Source: Nemertoderma westbladi (Eukaryota > Xenacoelomorpha > Nemertodermatida > Nemertodermatidae). Taken from it: 58,815 nt of DNA. The position numbers were made by a program, and so were the translations under genes. Positions 31,152 through 41,929 of this stretch are shown here, one piece after another; the first letter of the stretch is position 1; every line of letters starts with the position of its first letter. The notes beneath the pieces are model-generated. The model made no database searches. It saw only the letters and a list, made by a program, of their open reading frames with translations, and was not told the origin of the DNA. The DNA is taken from the NCBI GenBank assembly GCA_032718475.1, contig JAUCBJ010002390.1, positions 1-58,815 on the forward strand, read 5' to 3'.

Positions 31152-32798
31152 ATCTGCTATATATGAGTTTATCCATATTATAATGAGTCCACATTTAGGC
31201 GAGCGGGCGTCGCTGCCTACCTCAATCAACCCCCGGACAGTACGAGATCCTCAGCGCCGATGTGTCGTCGCCGCTGTACTTTCGCCAACGACGTAGCCGC
31301 ACAACGACAACGACAACCGGCACAAGTCACTCAACTGTCCGTCCCAAAGGCTTAGATGTACTTCAGGTTTTCCTTGGAGAGTTAGGTTACTTTTACGATT
31401 GCGACTAGCTACTGTAAACACACCTTAGCAGTAACATTCACCTATAAACTCACAAATACCACACAACTGGTCACAACTACACACATTCGGGCCATTTGTC
31501 CGTTAGTCAATGCCTTCCAGAATGTCACTGTATTATTATGTATCCTTGGATACTAGTAGTGCGCTATTTATTCCCTATGCTATTCAATGGGACAAGCTTT
31601 CTATTGTTCTTTTAACTCAATTCTAATTCTAGCGTAGTTGTTGCTATGGTGACATTATGCAAAGCTAGCGGTAGAATTAGGGTGATTCCAATGCATACAG
31701 ATCTGGGATGTTATTTAATAGTATTCTTTAATAGTCAATGTTCTGTTTTATACATGACTTTATGAATTTTATCGGCTATTAACTATGTTTGGGAGACTTT
31801 CGTACACGCATACGCATAATAATATAAATCTCCGCTCCCTTGATCTATTAATTTATGGAATTTTGGGAATGTTATAAATCGCGTAAAATGGCAATTTATT
31901 AAATTCATTAAGAGACATGAATTTAAATTTATTCCCTGAAATTTTATTATTTGATAATTAAATGGACATATTTTGATTCTAGAACTTGTCTAGGGACACA
32001 AGATCCTTAATTCTAAGAAAATTGTCTCTTTAAGAATATCGGTAAATGCTGCGATATCTTAATTGACTAGAATTGTTGAAGGATCTGAATTTTACAGATT
32101 TTGACTTATTTGATTTGTAAATATTAACTAATTAATATTTGAGATGGGCACCGATTTATTCCAGAACTTGTCTGGGGACGTTAACCACTGATTCTATAAT
32201 TTGTCTTTCAAGTATATCGGTGGGTGCCACGATATCTTAATCGACTAGAATTACAGATGGTCAAAGGGTTTAACAGATTTATTTTGCGTTATACGCTACT
32301 GTTACAGGGACATCACGCTACTATATGTATTATTTAATATACGGTATGAGAGCAATATCGCACGAAGCAATGTCAGTGTGAAGAGGCAAGTCGTTTCCAA
32401 GGTCTACCCAGAGCTTGGTTTAGCCGAGACACGAGGATCTGAACTTTGCATTCCTAATACTCTGCCTACCAATAATACTAAAATATAGTAGTGGCTTTAT
32501 TGTACTTTAATAAGTACGGACATTTCATCTTACTGTAGTTACGTATTTATAATATAATACGGACAGTAAGGAAAGAGAAAAATAATTATTTCTTCGCCGT
32601 CTCACTAAATATAATATAAGTAATTACGTACGTAATAAACACGAATATATTGCACTATTCTACAAAATAATCGCCAAAATAATATTCTACTAAATTAAAA
32701 AAAACGATTATAATAAAATTACATAGTAATACATACATAAATATAAAAATAATAAAAGAATATAAAATAATAGAGTCATACGCCCACTCCGAACGATA
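31152..32798 (-). other. conserved noncoding spacer of element B
   Basis: Counterpart of 20879-22492 in element A, with long runs of near identity (for example the tract GGCTAAACCAAGCTCTGGGT). The hairpin blocks are kept: CCAGA-CAAGT-TCTGG at 32161-32175 and CTAGA-CAAGT-TCTAG at 31979-31993 (minus-strand reading). The second has changed C-G to T-A on both sides relative to element A block 2, a compensatory pair. Confidence 0.65.
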
Positions 32799-35700
32799 TT
32801 AAGTTGGGGAGTCCCTAGATGTCGGTTGGATTAGGGAAGTGGTCGTGGGATGAGAATCTTGCCTTCCACAGTTTCCGGAGAGTCCTCCATTCCCTTCCGG
32901 TAAACACAAACGACCGACTGGGTGATTGAGTCGCTGCATCCTGAATACAATTCCAGGTTTCCTCTTCGTCCTGGAATAGTGACGATAGAAACATCGCTCA
33001 AAGTATATGACGGCGTCACAAAGCCGATTCCAGGAGCTATAGTGGTCCGTCGCTCTCTGCAGGAGAGGTGAGAGTCCCTGCGAGACGTCTGATATTCCAG
33101 AGCTCCAATCGCTCTCTCTGATCTTCATGAAGGATCCACTCGCGGTGGGGAGGTCCAGATCCACGGCGTCGTCCCTGGCAATATGTAATACCGACAGATC
33201 TATCCCGGGTTCAAATAACTCCGATCCACACGTCCGGGTTTCAGGTTCGACTTTCTCCGCTCCCTTGGCTGGTATAATCTCAGTCGGAGTAAGATGGGGA
33301 GGCCATTCATTCTCCTTACTCAGGAAGTCGGGTTCACCTAATCGGTCTGTAGTATCTGTCAGTTCTTGAGGAGTTGCTCCTCTGGAAGCGATGTCCGTTG
33401 GATTAAACTTCTTGGGGCAATATCTCCATTGATCTACATTGGAGCTAAGATTGTCATTATCTGAGGAGTGTGGTGTTCCCTCAGTTGGGTCGTCTCCCTC
33501 ACTAGTATCATCTTCCCATTCACTCATCTGGCAGACGCGATCTTGAAGCAGTCTTTCCCTGAGCGTTCTACCGGAAGGTCCAGTAAGGTACCAACCTACT
33601 CTAGTTCTTACCGCATAGGTCTGTAGTGGCTGCGGTTGAGCAGGCCGTTTCTCTAATGTCTCCAGCGCCTCATGCGCGTTTTGGCCGATGAGTATTTGCA
33701 CTCCAGGATAATCAGTCTGGAATCGAGGTATGTTAAGATGTTGGATGCTCTCATCCTCGTCCCAATTATAAAGGTCTGCTTGAGTAGTAGCGAAGTTCTT
33801 TATAGCCACCATTTTCACTGACCTGATGCTATGTTCTCCTAGTTCGTCCTGGGGGGTGGACAACTCACCTATATAATAGTCGGCAGCTACAGTAGAATTC
33901 CAAACCTGCATGATCCCTGACATGTTTAGCTTGGTTCGGAACTTGGGTTGTCCAGCAAAGATGACTTCGGCTAGTTCTTTATCGATGAATGTTCCTGTGC
34001 TACCGGAGTCCAGGAGGGCGTTCACTATATAGCTCTTCTGAGGTCCGTAGACCCGTAACTGGACTACAGGAAATTCTCGGATTCCTATATTGGAAGTTGG
34101 CGCTTTCCAAGATGGTTGTTGATCGGAAGTAGTTAAGGTAAGGTCGCTGTCTGTGTCTTTCTCATACACGAGTGCTCGATACACTGCGGTGGTGTTTATT
34201 AGGTAACAGGATTCGTTTTGGTCGGAGAACTCGTCCGTATAGAATCCTTCCATCTCAGATTGATCAGTGTCGTTCACATCACTGAATTGGACATGTAGTT
34301 CGGACTCACTTACCTGACTCGGGCTGTTTCGTTCGAATTCCGTGTGCAACAAGATATGATGTTTTGCGCCGCACTTTGCACACCTTGCGTCGGAGTTACA
34401 GGTTCGCCGTTGGTGTCCTCGTCTGAGGCAATTATAACACAACCGCTTATCCCACATGACTTCACGTCTATCCTCGAGTGATTTCCTCAGGAATTTATCA
34501 CACGCATTTAAACGGTGGGGCCCGTCGCACAGCACACATTTCGGCTTGATGTTACTTACTTTAACCTGTGCTATGTGGTGCACACTTGTTCTTTCCTCGG
34601 GCTTTCTCACCTGAATTCTTTTAGGAGACGTAGGAAGGGTTTTTTGTACCGGTTCCCTTCTGTCATTGGGTCGATACTTGGATTTACTTACCTGATCTTT
34701 AGGCATTTTATTGACATAATAAGATCTGTCAGTGTCTTTCCCGCTGTCCTCTCCTTGAGAAGTTTGGCTTTCACCATCGTCGGTATAACATACTGGTGTT
34801 ACCCTTCTCCTAGAAACGGGTTTCTCACTTACCTTGTTTTCCAATGTCTTCTCTCTGGACTGCCTTAGGAGCTGTAATTTCACCTCGCTATCCAAGAATG
34901 ACATGAGATCAGCCATGGTAGGGTCTCGTTGTTGTTGTTCCATCATATATAACACTTTCTTATCCCAGCGTGTACCTACTCCACCCTTCGGTAAAGCAGA
35001 AGCCACTGCTCTAATAACCATAGCACTCTGATACTCATGAGACTTACCTAGCCAATCTAATTGTCTGCAGATCTCCTGAATTTCATCGGAAAACTCTATA
35101 ATCCCGCTGCTAATAAACTTTCGGGGCGCTACCAACTTTGCATACAAATACCCAGCTATGTTATTCCTATTACCATACCTGATGTTTAGTGTATCCCAAA
35201 CTTGTCTTAATCCGTCTGGATGTCCAATAAACCTTAACGCCATTAACTTGGGAGATCCTTCCAAGCACTCGATGAGGAATCTAAGTTTCTCTCCATTAGA
35301 CAGTACAGAGTTCTGTATGTTATCTTTGTAATATTCATTAAAAGGTAACCATTTCATCTCATCTCCATTGAACTTGACGATCTCTCCCACCTTTACCGCT
35401 TGCCGGGCTTCGGTTCTAGCCATTTGGCGTGTAAAACTTTCTTGAGCCATCGCATTATTGAATAGAGAATTATCGGTATATAAGTTTCTCGGATTATTAT
35501 CAAGTCTAGATGAGATATCATTATCAACAGGTTTATAATTACCCTTAATAGGGTTCACTATAGGAGTTTCTATTTCGCTAGCAGTATAGATGCGTGTAGG
35601 CTCCACACCTTGCGCATGGGATACTTCAGACCTAACGGGTTGACACATTGTTACAGGGGGTGGTGGTATACCCTTTTGTGTGTTCACTAATTTATCGCGT

Positions 35701-36869
35701 TCTAACGCGATACTTTGCTGCACCTTTTGCAACTCTAACCTACTTTCCCTTACTGTGCCCTTGAATTGCTGGACAGTCTCTTCCAACTCTCGGACCTGTT
35801 GGGAGGAGCGTATCCGATTCTCCTTCATCTCTCCAAGGAGAATATCCATCCCCCGCCGTCTCTCGTCTACCCAATCAACCGCCGAAACGGGATCCGCCAA
35901 CGTCGTAGCGGGCAGACGAGGGACAACGGGCGACAAATTTGGAATATTTCGCTCGGGGTCCAGGACCTGAACTGTCTCCTGGGCAGTTCTACGGGGCACA
36001 GGTAGCTTAGTGCTATGCAGAGGGAATTTAGAGGTAGTTTCAGGGAGCACAGGTGTGTCTATCACCGAAGGGGTGATTTCAAGAACAGGCCTAATTATTT
36101 CAGGCTCATCTACTATAGTAGGGAGTCTTTCTATTTTAATTATTTGGTCTGTGGGCTCTGTACTACCTAAGTTGGTGTTATTTAGTTGCCTTCTAACAGC
36201 TGGAGGCAAATCAGGCAATTTCTGACGGTGGAATGTTCTTTTACGTCTACTTAGACGAGATCTATTTCCTTTGCCTTCAGTATCGGTGGTATCGCCTTCC
36301 TCAGATGATGTAAATCCCTGTCTCTTGGAAGTAGTCCGACTTATCAGCTGCATATCACTAGCCGTTATCTGTTTATTTAAGTAATCGCGCTTCTCTTGAA
36401 GATTCTCCAACTCTAGTTGGACCTTTTCTTCAGATGCCCTCCGTTCCGCTTCTGCCACTGCCACTGCCGCTTTTGCCTCGGCCGCTGCCTCTGCCGCTGC
36501 CGCTTTTCTTTCAGCTTCGGCTACTTTCCTTTCCGCTTCGGCAGCTGCTACTGCTGCTTTCTTTCTGTCTTCTATACGTTTTTTCTTGACTTGTTGTTCC
36601 CATTCTCTAACGATGCGGATTCTTTCATCAATTTTCGCTCTATTCGCTGCCAACATTTCCGCATCTATTGCGTCCAACACAAACTTGGCTCCTTCGCTAT
36701 TAGGGTTAAGTCCCTCTAACCTTCTCCTCAACTCGTCATCACCTAAAAAACGTTGATAGTCTGACAGATAGATGTCAATGGCATCCCTCTTATGCGGTTT
36801 CTCTGCTGTCACTTCGCTCTCGGTTGTATCTAGTAGACTGTCTGACAGATTCTGCTTTGCGTCAGACAT
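32799..36869 (-). CDS. ORF1 of element B: BEL/Pao Gag-protease polyprotein, pol core missing
   Basis: 1,356 aa, intact. Compared with element A it lacks about 290 N-terminal residues: the shared start ends at DTT and resumes at ESEVTAEKP. It then follows A: Ala/Glu-rich coiled coil; Gag domain from about 485 (VKFNGDEMKWLPF); zinc knuckles (CVLCDGPHRLNAC, CYNCLRRGHQRRTC, CAKCGAKHHILLH); protease DSGSTGTFID (D954); RTRVGWYLTGP. The same acidic junction DDPTEGTP.SSDND then leads to VDQWRYCP...DIASRG. Unlike A it keeps a piece from the region before integrase (SSWNRL, about 1275) before the DUF5641-like end (HPVGRLCLP). So reverse transcriptase/RNase H loss is shared, and the integrase-side deletion went further in A. 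Nucleocapsid and protease functions may be intact; replication enzymes must come from elsewhere. Confidence 0.92.
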   Translation of the reverse strand: MSDAKQNLSDSLLDTTESEVTAEKPHKRDAIDIYLSDYQRFLGDDELRRRLEGLNPNSEGAKFVLDAIDAEMLAANRAKIDERIRIVREWEQQVKKKRIEDRKKAAVAAAEAERKVAEAERKAAAAEAAAEAKAAVAVAEAERRASEEKVQLELENLQEKRDYLNKQITASDMQLISRTTSKRQGFTSSEEGDTTDTEGKGNRSRLSRRKRTFHRQKLPDLPPAVRRQLNNTNLGSTEPTDQIIKIERLPTIVDEPEIIRPVLEITPSVIDTPVLPETTSKFPLHSTKLPVPRRTAQETVQVLDPERNIPNLSPVVPRLPATTLADPVSAVDWVDERRRGMDILLGEMKENRIRSSQQVRELEETVQQFKGTVRESRLELQKVQQSIALERDKLVNTQKGIPPPPVTMCQPVRSEVSHAQGVEPTRIYTASEIETPIVNPIKGNYKPVDNDISSRLDNNPRNLYTDNSLFNNAMAQESFTRQMARTEARQAVKVGEIVKFNGDEMKWLPFNEYYKDNIQNSVLSNGEKLRFLIECLEGSPKLMALRFIGHPDGLRQVWDTLNIRYGNRNNIAGYLYAKLVAPRKFISSGIIEFSDEIQEICRQLDWLGKSHEYQSAMVIRAVASALPKGGVGTRWDKKVLYMMEQQQRDPTMADLMSFLDSEVKLQLLRQSREKTLENKVSEKPVSRRRVTPVCYTDDGESQTSQGEDSGKDTDRSYYVNKMPKDQVSKSKYRPNDRREPVQKTLPTSPKRIQVRKPEERTSVHHIAQVKVSNIKPKCVLCDGPHRLNACDKFLRKSLEDRREVMWDKRLCYNCLRRGHQRRTCNSDARCAKCGAKHHILLHTEFERNSPSQVSESELHVQFSDVNDTDQSEMEGFYTDEFSDQNESCYLINTTAVYRALVYEKDTDSDLTLTTSDQQPSWKAPTSNIGIREFPVVQLRVYGPQKSYIVNALLDSGSTGTFIDKELAEVIFAGQPKFRTKLNMSGIMQVWNSTVAADYYIGELSTPQDELGEHSIRSVKMVAIKNFATTQADLYNWDEDESIQHLNIPRFQTDYPGVQILIGQNAHEALETLEKRPAQPQPLQTYAVRTRVGWYLTGPSGRTLRERLLQDRVCQMSEWEDDTSEGDDPTEGTPHSSDNDNLSSNVDQWRYCPKKFNPTDIASRGATPQELTDTTDRLGEPDFLSKENEWPPHLTPTEIIPAKGAEKVEPETRTCGSELFEPGIDLSVLHIARDDAVDLDLPTASGSFMKIRESDWSSGISDVSQGLSPLLQRATDHYSSWNRLCDAVIYFERCFYRHYSRTKRKPGIVFRMQRLNHPVGRLCLPEGNGGLSGNCGRQDSHPTTTSLIQPTSRDSPT

Positions 36870-39071
36870 GCTTATGTGTACAGTTGAATGTCTACTGCTG
36901 TATTACAGTTTGAGCAAGTCTAGTAACTCAGTATTAACTGCTAGCCTAGTAATTAATTACCGGTACTGCTACTCAGTGTAGCGGGATATATATAATATAT
37001 TAGAATACCGGTATGCTTATAGTATATATAACTATTATTACAGACTAGGTTTATCACAGAATACCGGTATAATTTTAGCACAAATATATATAAATATATA
37101 ATAGGCCTATCGGGAATACCGGTATACAGCTTACAGTTTGTAGTATATATAATTCTGAAATAGAATTTATTACACGTACCGGTATAATTTCAGCCTAGAT
37201 TTATAGAAATAAAGATAATAGGCCTATCGTAAATACCGGTATATCAATTATTTTAAAATAACTGAATTTCTGAACTTTAGGGTTACTTGGTTACTTTAAC
37301 TTACTTTATTACCGTTATTTAAGCAGTAATCCAACTGATATTGAGACCTAATGGTTTTATGGTAGGCCTACTATTTATAAATCGTTAGATTTGATTTATA
37401 ATGTATTTATACCCGTTTTAATGGGTTTAGTCAATGTTTGAAATAAATGTTATTATTTCTGGGGTAATCACTACACAAAGCGGTGCGCTTTTAGTGAAGT
37501 GTTACGTATAGGACACTAAAACAAATAATTCTAATTTACCTAAGTTACTTAATACTACAAATTACGTACAATTCGGGTTGAGATTACAATCTCTAAATAA
37601 ACACAAAAATTTACAAAAACGCAAATACGAAATTTTTAGGGTATTTTTACAAGAAGTCTACAAACCAGCCTAACAAAGGGTTAGAATTCTGGTTATTACA
37701 ACGGACAGGGTACTACGGTATTTGTAATAATAAGTAGTAGTAAATACACTGCGTTGTCCAGATAGAAAAATACCACCGCCTGACGACCTATAGCCGTATC
37801 GCTATAGGTTCTACGTTATGTATCACGGAGTGTTCCTACCTAGAAGTTAATAGAGCTAATCGAATGTGCCTATCAACCACTTTACAACACAGATATAATG
37901 TCTACAATAATTACTTCGGAAAGTACTGTACACTAAACCCTAAATTAGGTACGAGTACTTGTACAACAAATAATCAGTAGTTAAATATACTTGAACAGCT
38001 AAAAGAACCACGGCATCTGCTGGAGTGACCGATGCACAAAATCACCAGTCTTTACCTACGCCGAGCAGCCCGTGTAGTACCGGGGTTAATTTAACTATAG
38101 CGGTATGTATAACAAACACAATTACTGTAGGAACAAACTTGGGGAATGAATGTTGCGGATAATCGCATAAACTCTGAATAATAAATATTACGCTACGCGT
38201 ACAAACTACTCAAACAAAATGCAGACCGAACACTGACAGACTATTATCAAGCCTAAACAAACTACGGTATATGCAGACTCCGAAATGATTAGGGAGTATG
38301 CGCTCTAACCCAGTAGTGCGACTTATTCTTTAGTTGGGGGTTTACCTTACCGCGTTCGCTGCCCCTACTTCCTAACCGTACTTAATCGGACAAGTGATCT
38401 ACACACGCTGCAATCCGCTCAGACCTAATAACAGCCAGACAACTATCCAGCCTACAAATTATCTAAATAAAATTATACGCTACCCGTACAGACTTACACA
38501 AACAAAGTACAGACCAAACGATGGCAGACCACTCTCAAGCCTAAATAAACTACAGGACATGCAGACTCCGAAATGATTAGGGAGTATGCGCTCTAACCCA
38601 GTAGTGCGACTTATTCTTTAGTTGGGGGTTTACCTTACAGCGTTCGCTGCCCCTACTGCCTAATCGTACTTAATCGGACAGGTGATCTACACACACTGCA
38701 ATTCGTTCGGACTTAACAGCAATCAGACAACAGCTCAGCCTACAAATCGTCTGTACAATCTGATCAGGCTTACACGCCTTCTGTTCAATACTGTCCTACA
38801 AATAAATAAAACTTGACAGAAATAAGTAAAATCTCAATAAAAAATCAGGGCGGCCGTTCCCTGATTAAGTACTAAGACCTACCGGTATACAACTATCAAA
38901 ATCGAATAATACTGCTGTACCTGTACTGCTGTAGGTACCGGTCCGGGTGGTTAGGTAGTCAGGCCTACTGGTACCGGTTCTGGCAGTTGGGCCTACTGAC
39001 CTACAGATGTACTGGTTGACCGGTACTTTCAACTTTATTGCTTACTGCAATAAAGAAGCTATATCCTTTAA
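36870..39071 (-). other. leader of element B
   Basis: 2.2 kb without a credible gene. It carries ACCGGTA/TAGGCCTAT repeat units next to ORF1 (36990-37240) and a 287-bp-period duplication (blocks starting at 38276 and 38563, each with CTCTAACCCAGTAGTGCGAC). The post-LTR hairpin is at 39033-39055. The order matches the leader of element A. Confidence 0.7.
39033..39055 (-). other. conserved post-LTR hairpin of element B
   Basis: A nine-base-pair stem CTTTATTGC/GCAATAAAG with loop AGTAA (minus-strand reading), about 16 bases past the 5' LTR. It covaries with the stem at 14158-14180 in element A. Confidence 0.6.
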
Positions 39072-41563
39072 TGTTCGCGCTTTCAGACCTTTGGCAGTTT
39101 AACCCACCAAATTAAGATGTCTTCTAGATATTAAATCGGTTTTTAGTCTATGACAAGTATTTGATTCACTACACTAGTCGAAACCAATCTGTGCGCGATC
39201 ATTCACCCGCTGGATATTCCCGGGAGATTGGGTTCGACGGTTTAATTTTATTGCTATGTAAGCCTAATGTATTATTCGACTGACAGTACTATATAATCTC
39301 TGACAATATTATTCACCTTCGGTAATATTAACAGTTCCTTAAGGACGTGGCGCTTTATCTATATAAACAGAGTTATGACTTAAACTACTCACAACGATAT
39401 GGCTTAATTATAATTCACATATATGGCGCATTCTTTAGGAATGCTTCTTTAACAGACTCACTCATACACAATGCTGCACAATACTGCACACTAATCTGCC
39501 GATCTTCACTGATTTTAGTCACATATAAAAGGAACACAGACTGACTCATGTAGGGTCTATCAAATAACATTAGATTCACTTCAAACCACTTTAACATAAG
39601 TCACAATCGTTTATCTGTAACCTTTCTCTCTTACCTTCGGTATATCAAGAATATTGGGTTTCGGGGTTATTTATCGTTATTCCAAATATAATAATTCATC
39701 AACCATATTATGAAGAACTGACGGTAAATAGCAGTATAAAACAACAATGAAAACACTGATTGTTATGAGTTTGCAATGTTTCAGCAGTCAGTATGTATGA
39801 TCAGTTAGCAGTGATTCCATGAGTCAGGTAGTTAAAGGATATATGCCCTTTATAATTAAACCTACTAGTGTAAGACTAAAAACTGAAAACACGGAGGTGC
39901 CAAAGCCGGTTCTTAGGCTCTGGGCAAAAACATAACACTGAACTACTGAGTTTCTGTATATACCTCCAACACAGAAAAAACAAACGCTCTGATTGGTCAA
40001 CCTGAACAACGAGAGAACAGAGAAACAAAGAAACGTCGACGTGGCAATATCAGCTGCTAGCCGTCGTCATGGTAGCGACACTGTTTTCAAGAGTATCGAG
40101 CTTTTACGTCACGGAATTACGGATTATGTCCTCTAAAGTATAAATACAGAAGAAATAGCTTTTATGTCCGCTAAAACACCAGTACAGCAAGGACACGGCC
40201 TTTTTATGCCTGGTAAACCAACTACAGTCCCTATCTCATTCTAGATGCCGTTTCTCAAACTGGGTACCTTTTCTCTTACCTCACTCTTAACTCAAACCTG
40301 TCTGGTTTACTCAAACCCAACTCAAACTCGTGTAACCACCCACTGTGCACTGTGTAGCATTCATACAACAAGCTGTCTGTGTTTAATGGCCCACTCGCTT
40401 CTGTTATACTCTGCCTACGGGTTTGATGGTCTCCTGCTGTTATAACATTCCCTAAACTTAATTTGTTTGTGTGTAATTAACTCCAGTAGACAGTGAGAAT
40501 TAAGTTGCAGACTCAGTGACTCAAATTATTTTTATATTTCAGAATAAAAAAATTATATGTTAAATTATTAAACTGAAGATTTATTAATTTTTATTACATT
40601 TATTAAGTATGTATGACTCATAACATATTAACGTTATTTTACATTAAAATATAACCATATAATATAACCAACCAATTTTATAAATTTATTTTAATGTCGC
40701 GTATATTTCGCTAATGTTTCTAATGTTTAACTTTAATGTTTTACTAATGTTTTACTAATGTTTTACTAATGTTTTACTAATGTTTAATTCTCTATTACAT
40801 CGTCAACACAATTATTCGCAATACATCCGGGTGTGGGTATACAGGGCAAAGGGGCCAGAGGAAACCTCCAATTATAGACAGGGCCATATTTATGGGGGGG
40901 GGGGGGGGGGGGGGGGGTGTTGCGAGGTCCCATATGCACTAATAATTCTTAATTAACCATTCGATTTTTAAACTGATATGTCTTGTAAGGCACTAATTGA
41001 CATCAAACAGACAGACAACAGAGCACCAATTTCCCACAACAATATTCCCAGAATTAAAACTTTCTCTACAAGCAGACCGAGCCAGTGTGGTTTAGTTAAC
41101 AACATACATTTAGTAAAGCCCACAAAGGAACTGCGTGATTGACATGTCTTTTATGAGACACACGCAAGCCGGCCTGCCCAGCTTATGTAATTCAACCCAT
41201 TATCTCAAGAGCCCAAGCAACAGACAGAGGCCCCTTCCCATGTGGTGCCTCACTCAACCAGAGTAATTATCCATCCCGTACAGGAAGAGTAATGCTGAGT
41301 ATGGCACAGTTGGAAGTCAACCTAACTCAAACCATGGCGCCAGACTCCAGTTTGAGTTAGATTGAGCTGGCTGCATCTTTCTGATTTCTCAACTCTTACC
41401 CCAGTCTTACCTACTGAAATTCTCCGTTGACTATCATGAGTAAAAGGTTTGAGAAATGATACCCAGTTTGAGAAATAATATTCAGAATGAGATAGGGACT
41501 GTACAGAGTACTTTACGGGAAAATAAGGAAAAATAACCGGACAATTCAGTAAAAGCTTTTACA
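39072..41563 (-). repeat. 5' LTR of element B, interrupted
   Basis: LTR sequence occupies 39072-40224 and 41504-41563, summing to 1,213 bp, the same as the 3' LTR. Between them sits the TA-flanked element 40225-41501 with duplicated TA. The outer end TGTAAAAGCTTTT is at 41563, followed by target duplication CATTT. Confidence 0.94.
40225..41501 (+). mobile_element. Tc1/mariner-like non-autonomous element, copy 2, inside the element B LTR
   Basis: 1,277 bp, CAGTCCC...GGGACTG, flanked by TA (40223-40224 and 41502-41503). The empty site CCAACTACAGAGTAC is visible in the intact 3' LTR of B, which proves the insertion boundaries. It is highly similar to copy 1 (9481-10723). Differences include an 11-bp unit TTTTACTAATG expanded to about four copies near 40732-40782 and a G-run of slightly different length at 40896-40917. 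No transposase frame. Confidence 0.92.
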
Positions 41564-41929
41564 CATTTGTCTGATAATCAGATACCTGACATAAACCGAT
41601 ACTTGCCTAACAACTCAACCCTACCGGACTGCCGGACCTGAAATGAAAAATCATTGTTATCAGGACTGCTACGCGTAGCACCTACGCGTAGCACCTACGC
41701 GTAGTTTCAAAATACTTACGCGTAGTTCCAAAATAACTACGCGTAGTTTTAAAACACCTACGCGTAGTTGTTAAAAAGGCAGTAAGTCAGGCCCTACCGG
41801 TAAATGACAGGAATGGAAGTTACAAACTACGCGTAGCTACGCGTAGGCCTACGCGAAGGTCGAAAAGATTTACCCTTATTTCTGTATTTGGGGTTTTTGA
41901 AACGCAATAATTTTTATTGTCCGTTTAAA
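41564..41929. repeat. CTACGCGTAG palindrome cluster, copy 2, and flank
   Basis: After the element B target duplication comes short unassigned DNA, then at least six perfect CTACGCGTAG palindromes (41669, 41682, 41695, 41738, 41827 and 41837 among them) within 41669-41855. The flank GGTCGAAAAGATTTACCC at 41858-41875 is the inverted counterpart of the flank of cluster 1 at 9196-9215. Confidence 0.8.

Larger units (their letters stand above)
28578..41563 (-). mobile_element. element B: second BEL/Pao-type element, ORF2 deleted, 5' LTR split by a TA-flanked element
   Basis: Minus-strand copy with 1,213-bp LTRs and target duplication CATTT (28573-28577 and 41564-41568). Without the inserted 1,277-bp element and its TA duplication it is about 11.7 kb. 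It has the same architecture as A: leader, Gag-protease ORF1 with the same reverse-transcriptase excision, conserved spacer, then only a remnant of ORF2. By eye its two LTRs differ at one base (GAGAAAAC versus GAAAAAAC), so it too is young, although its LTRs are clearly diverged from those of A. Its 3' end faces the 3' end of A, 558 bp away. Confidence 0.92.
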
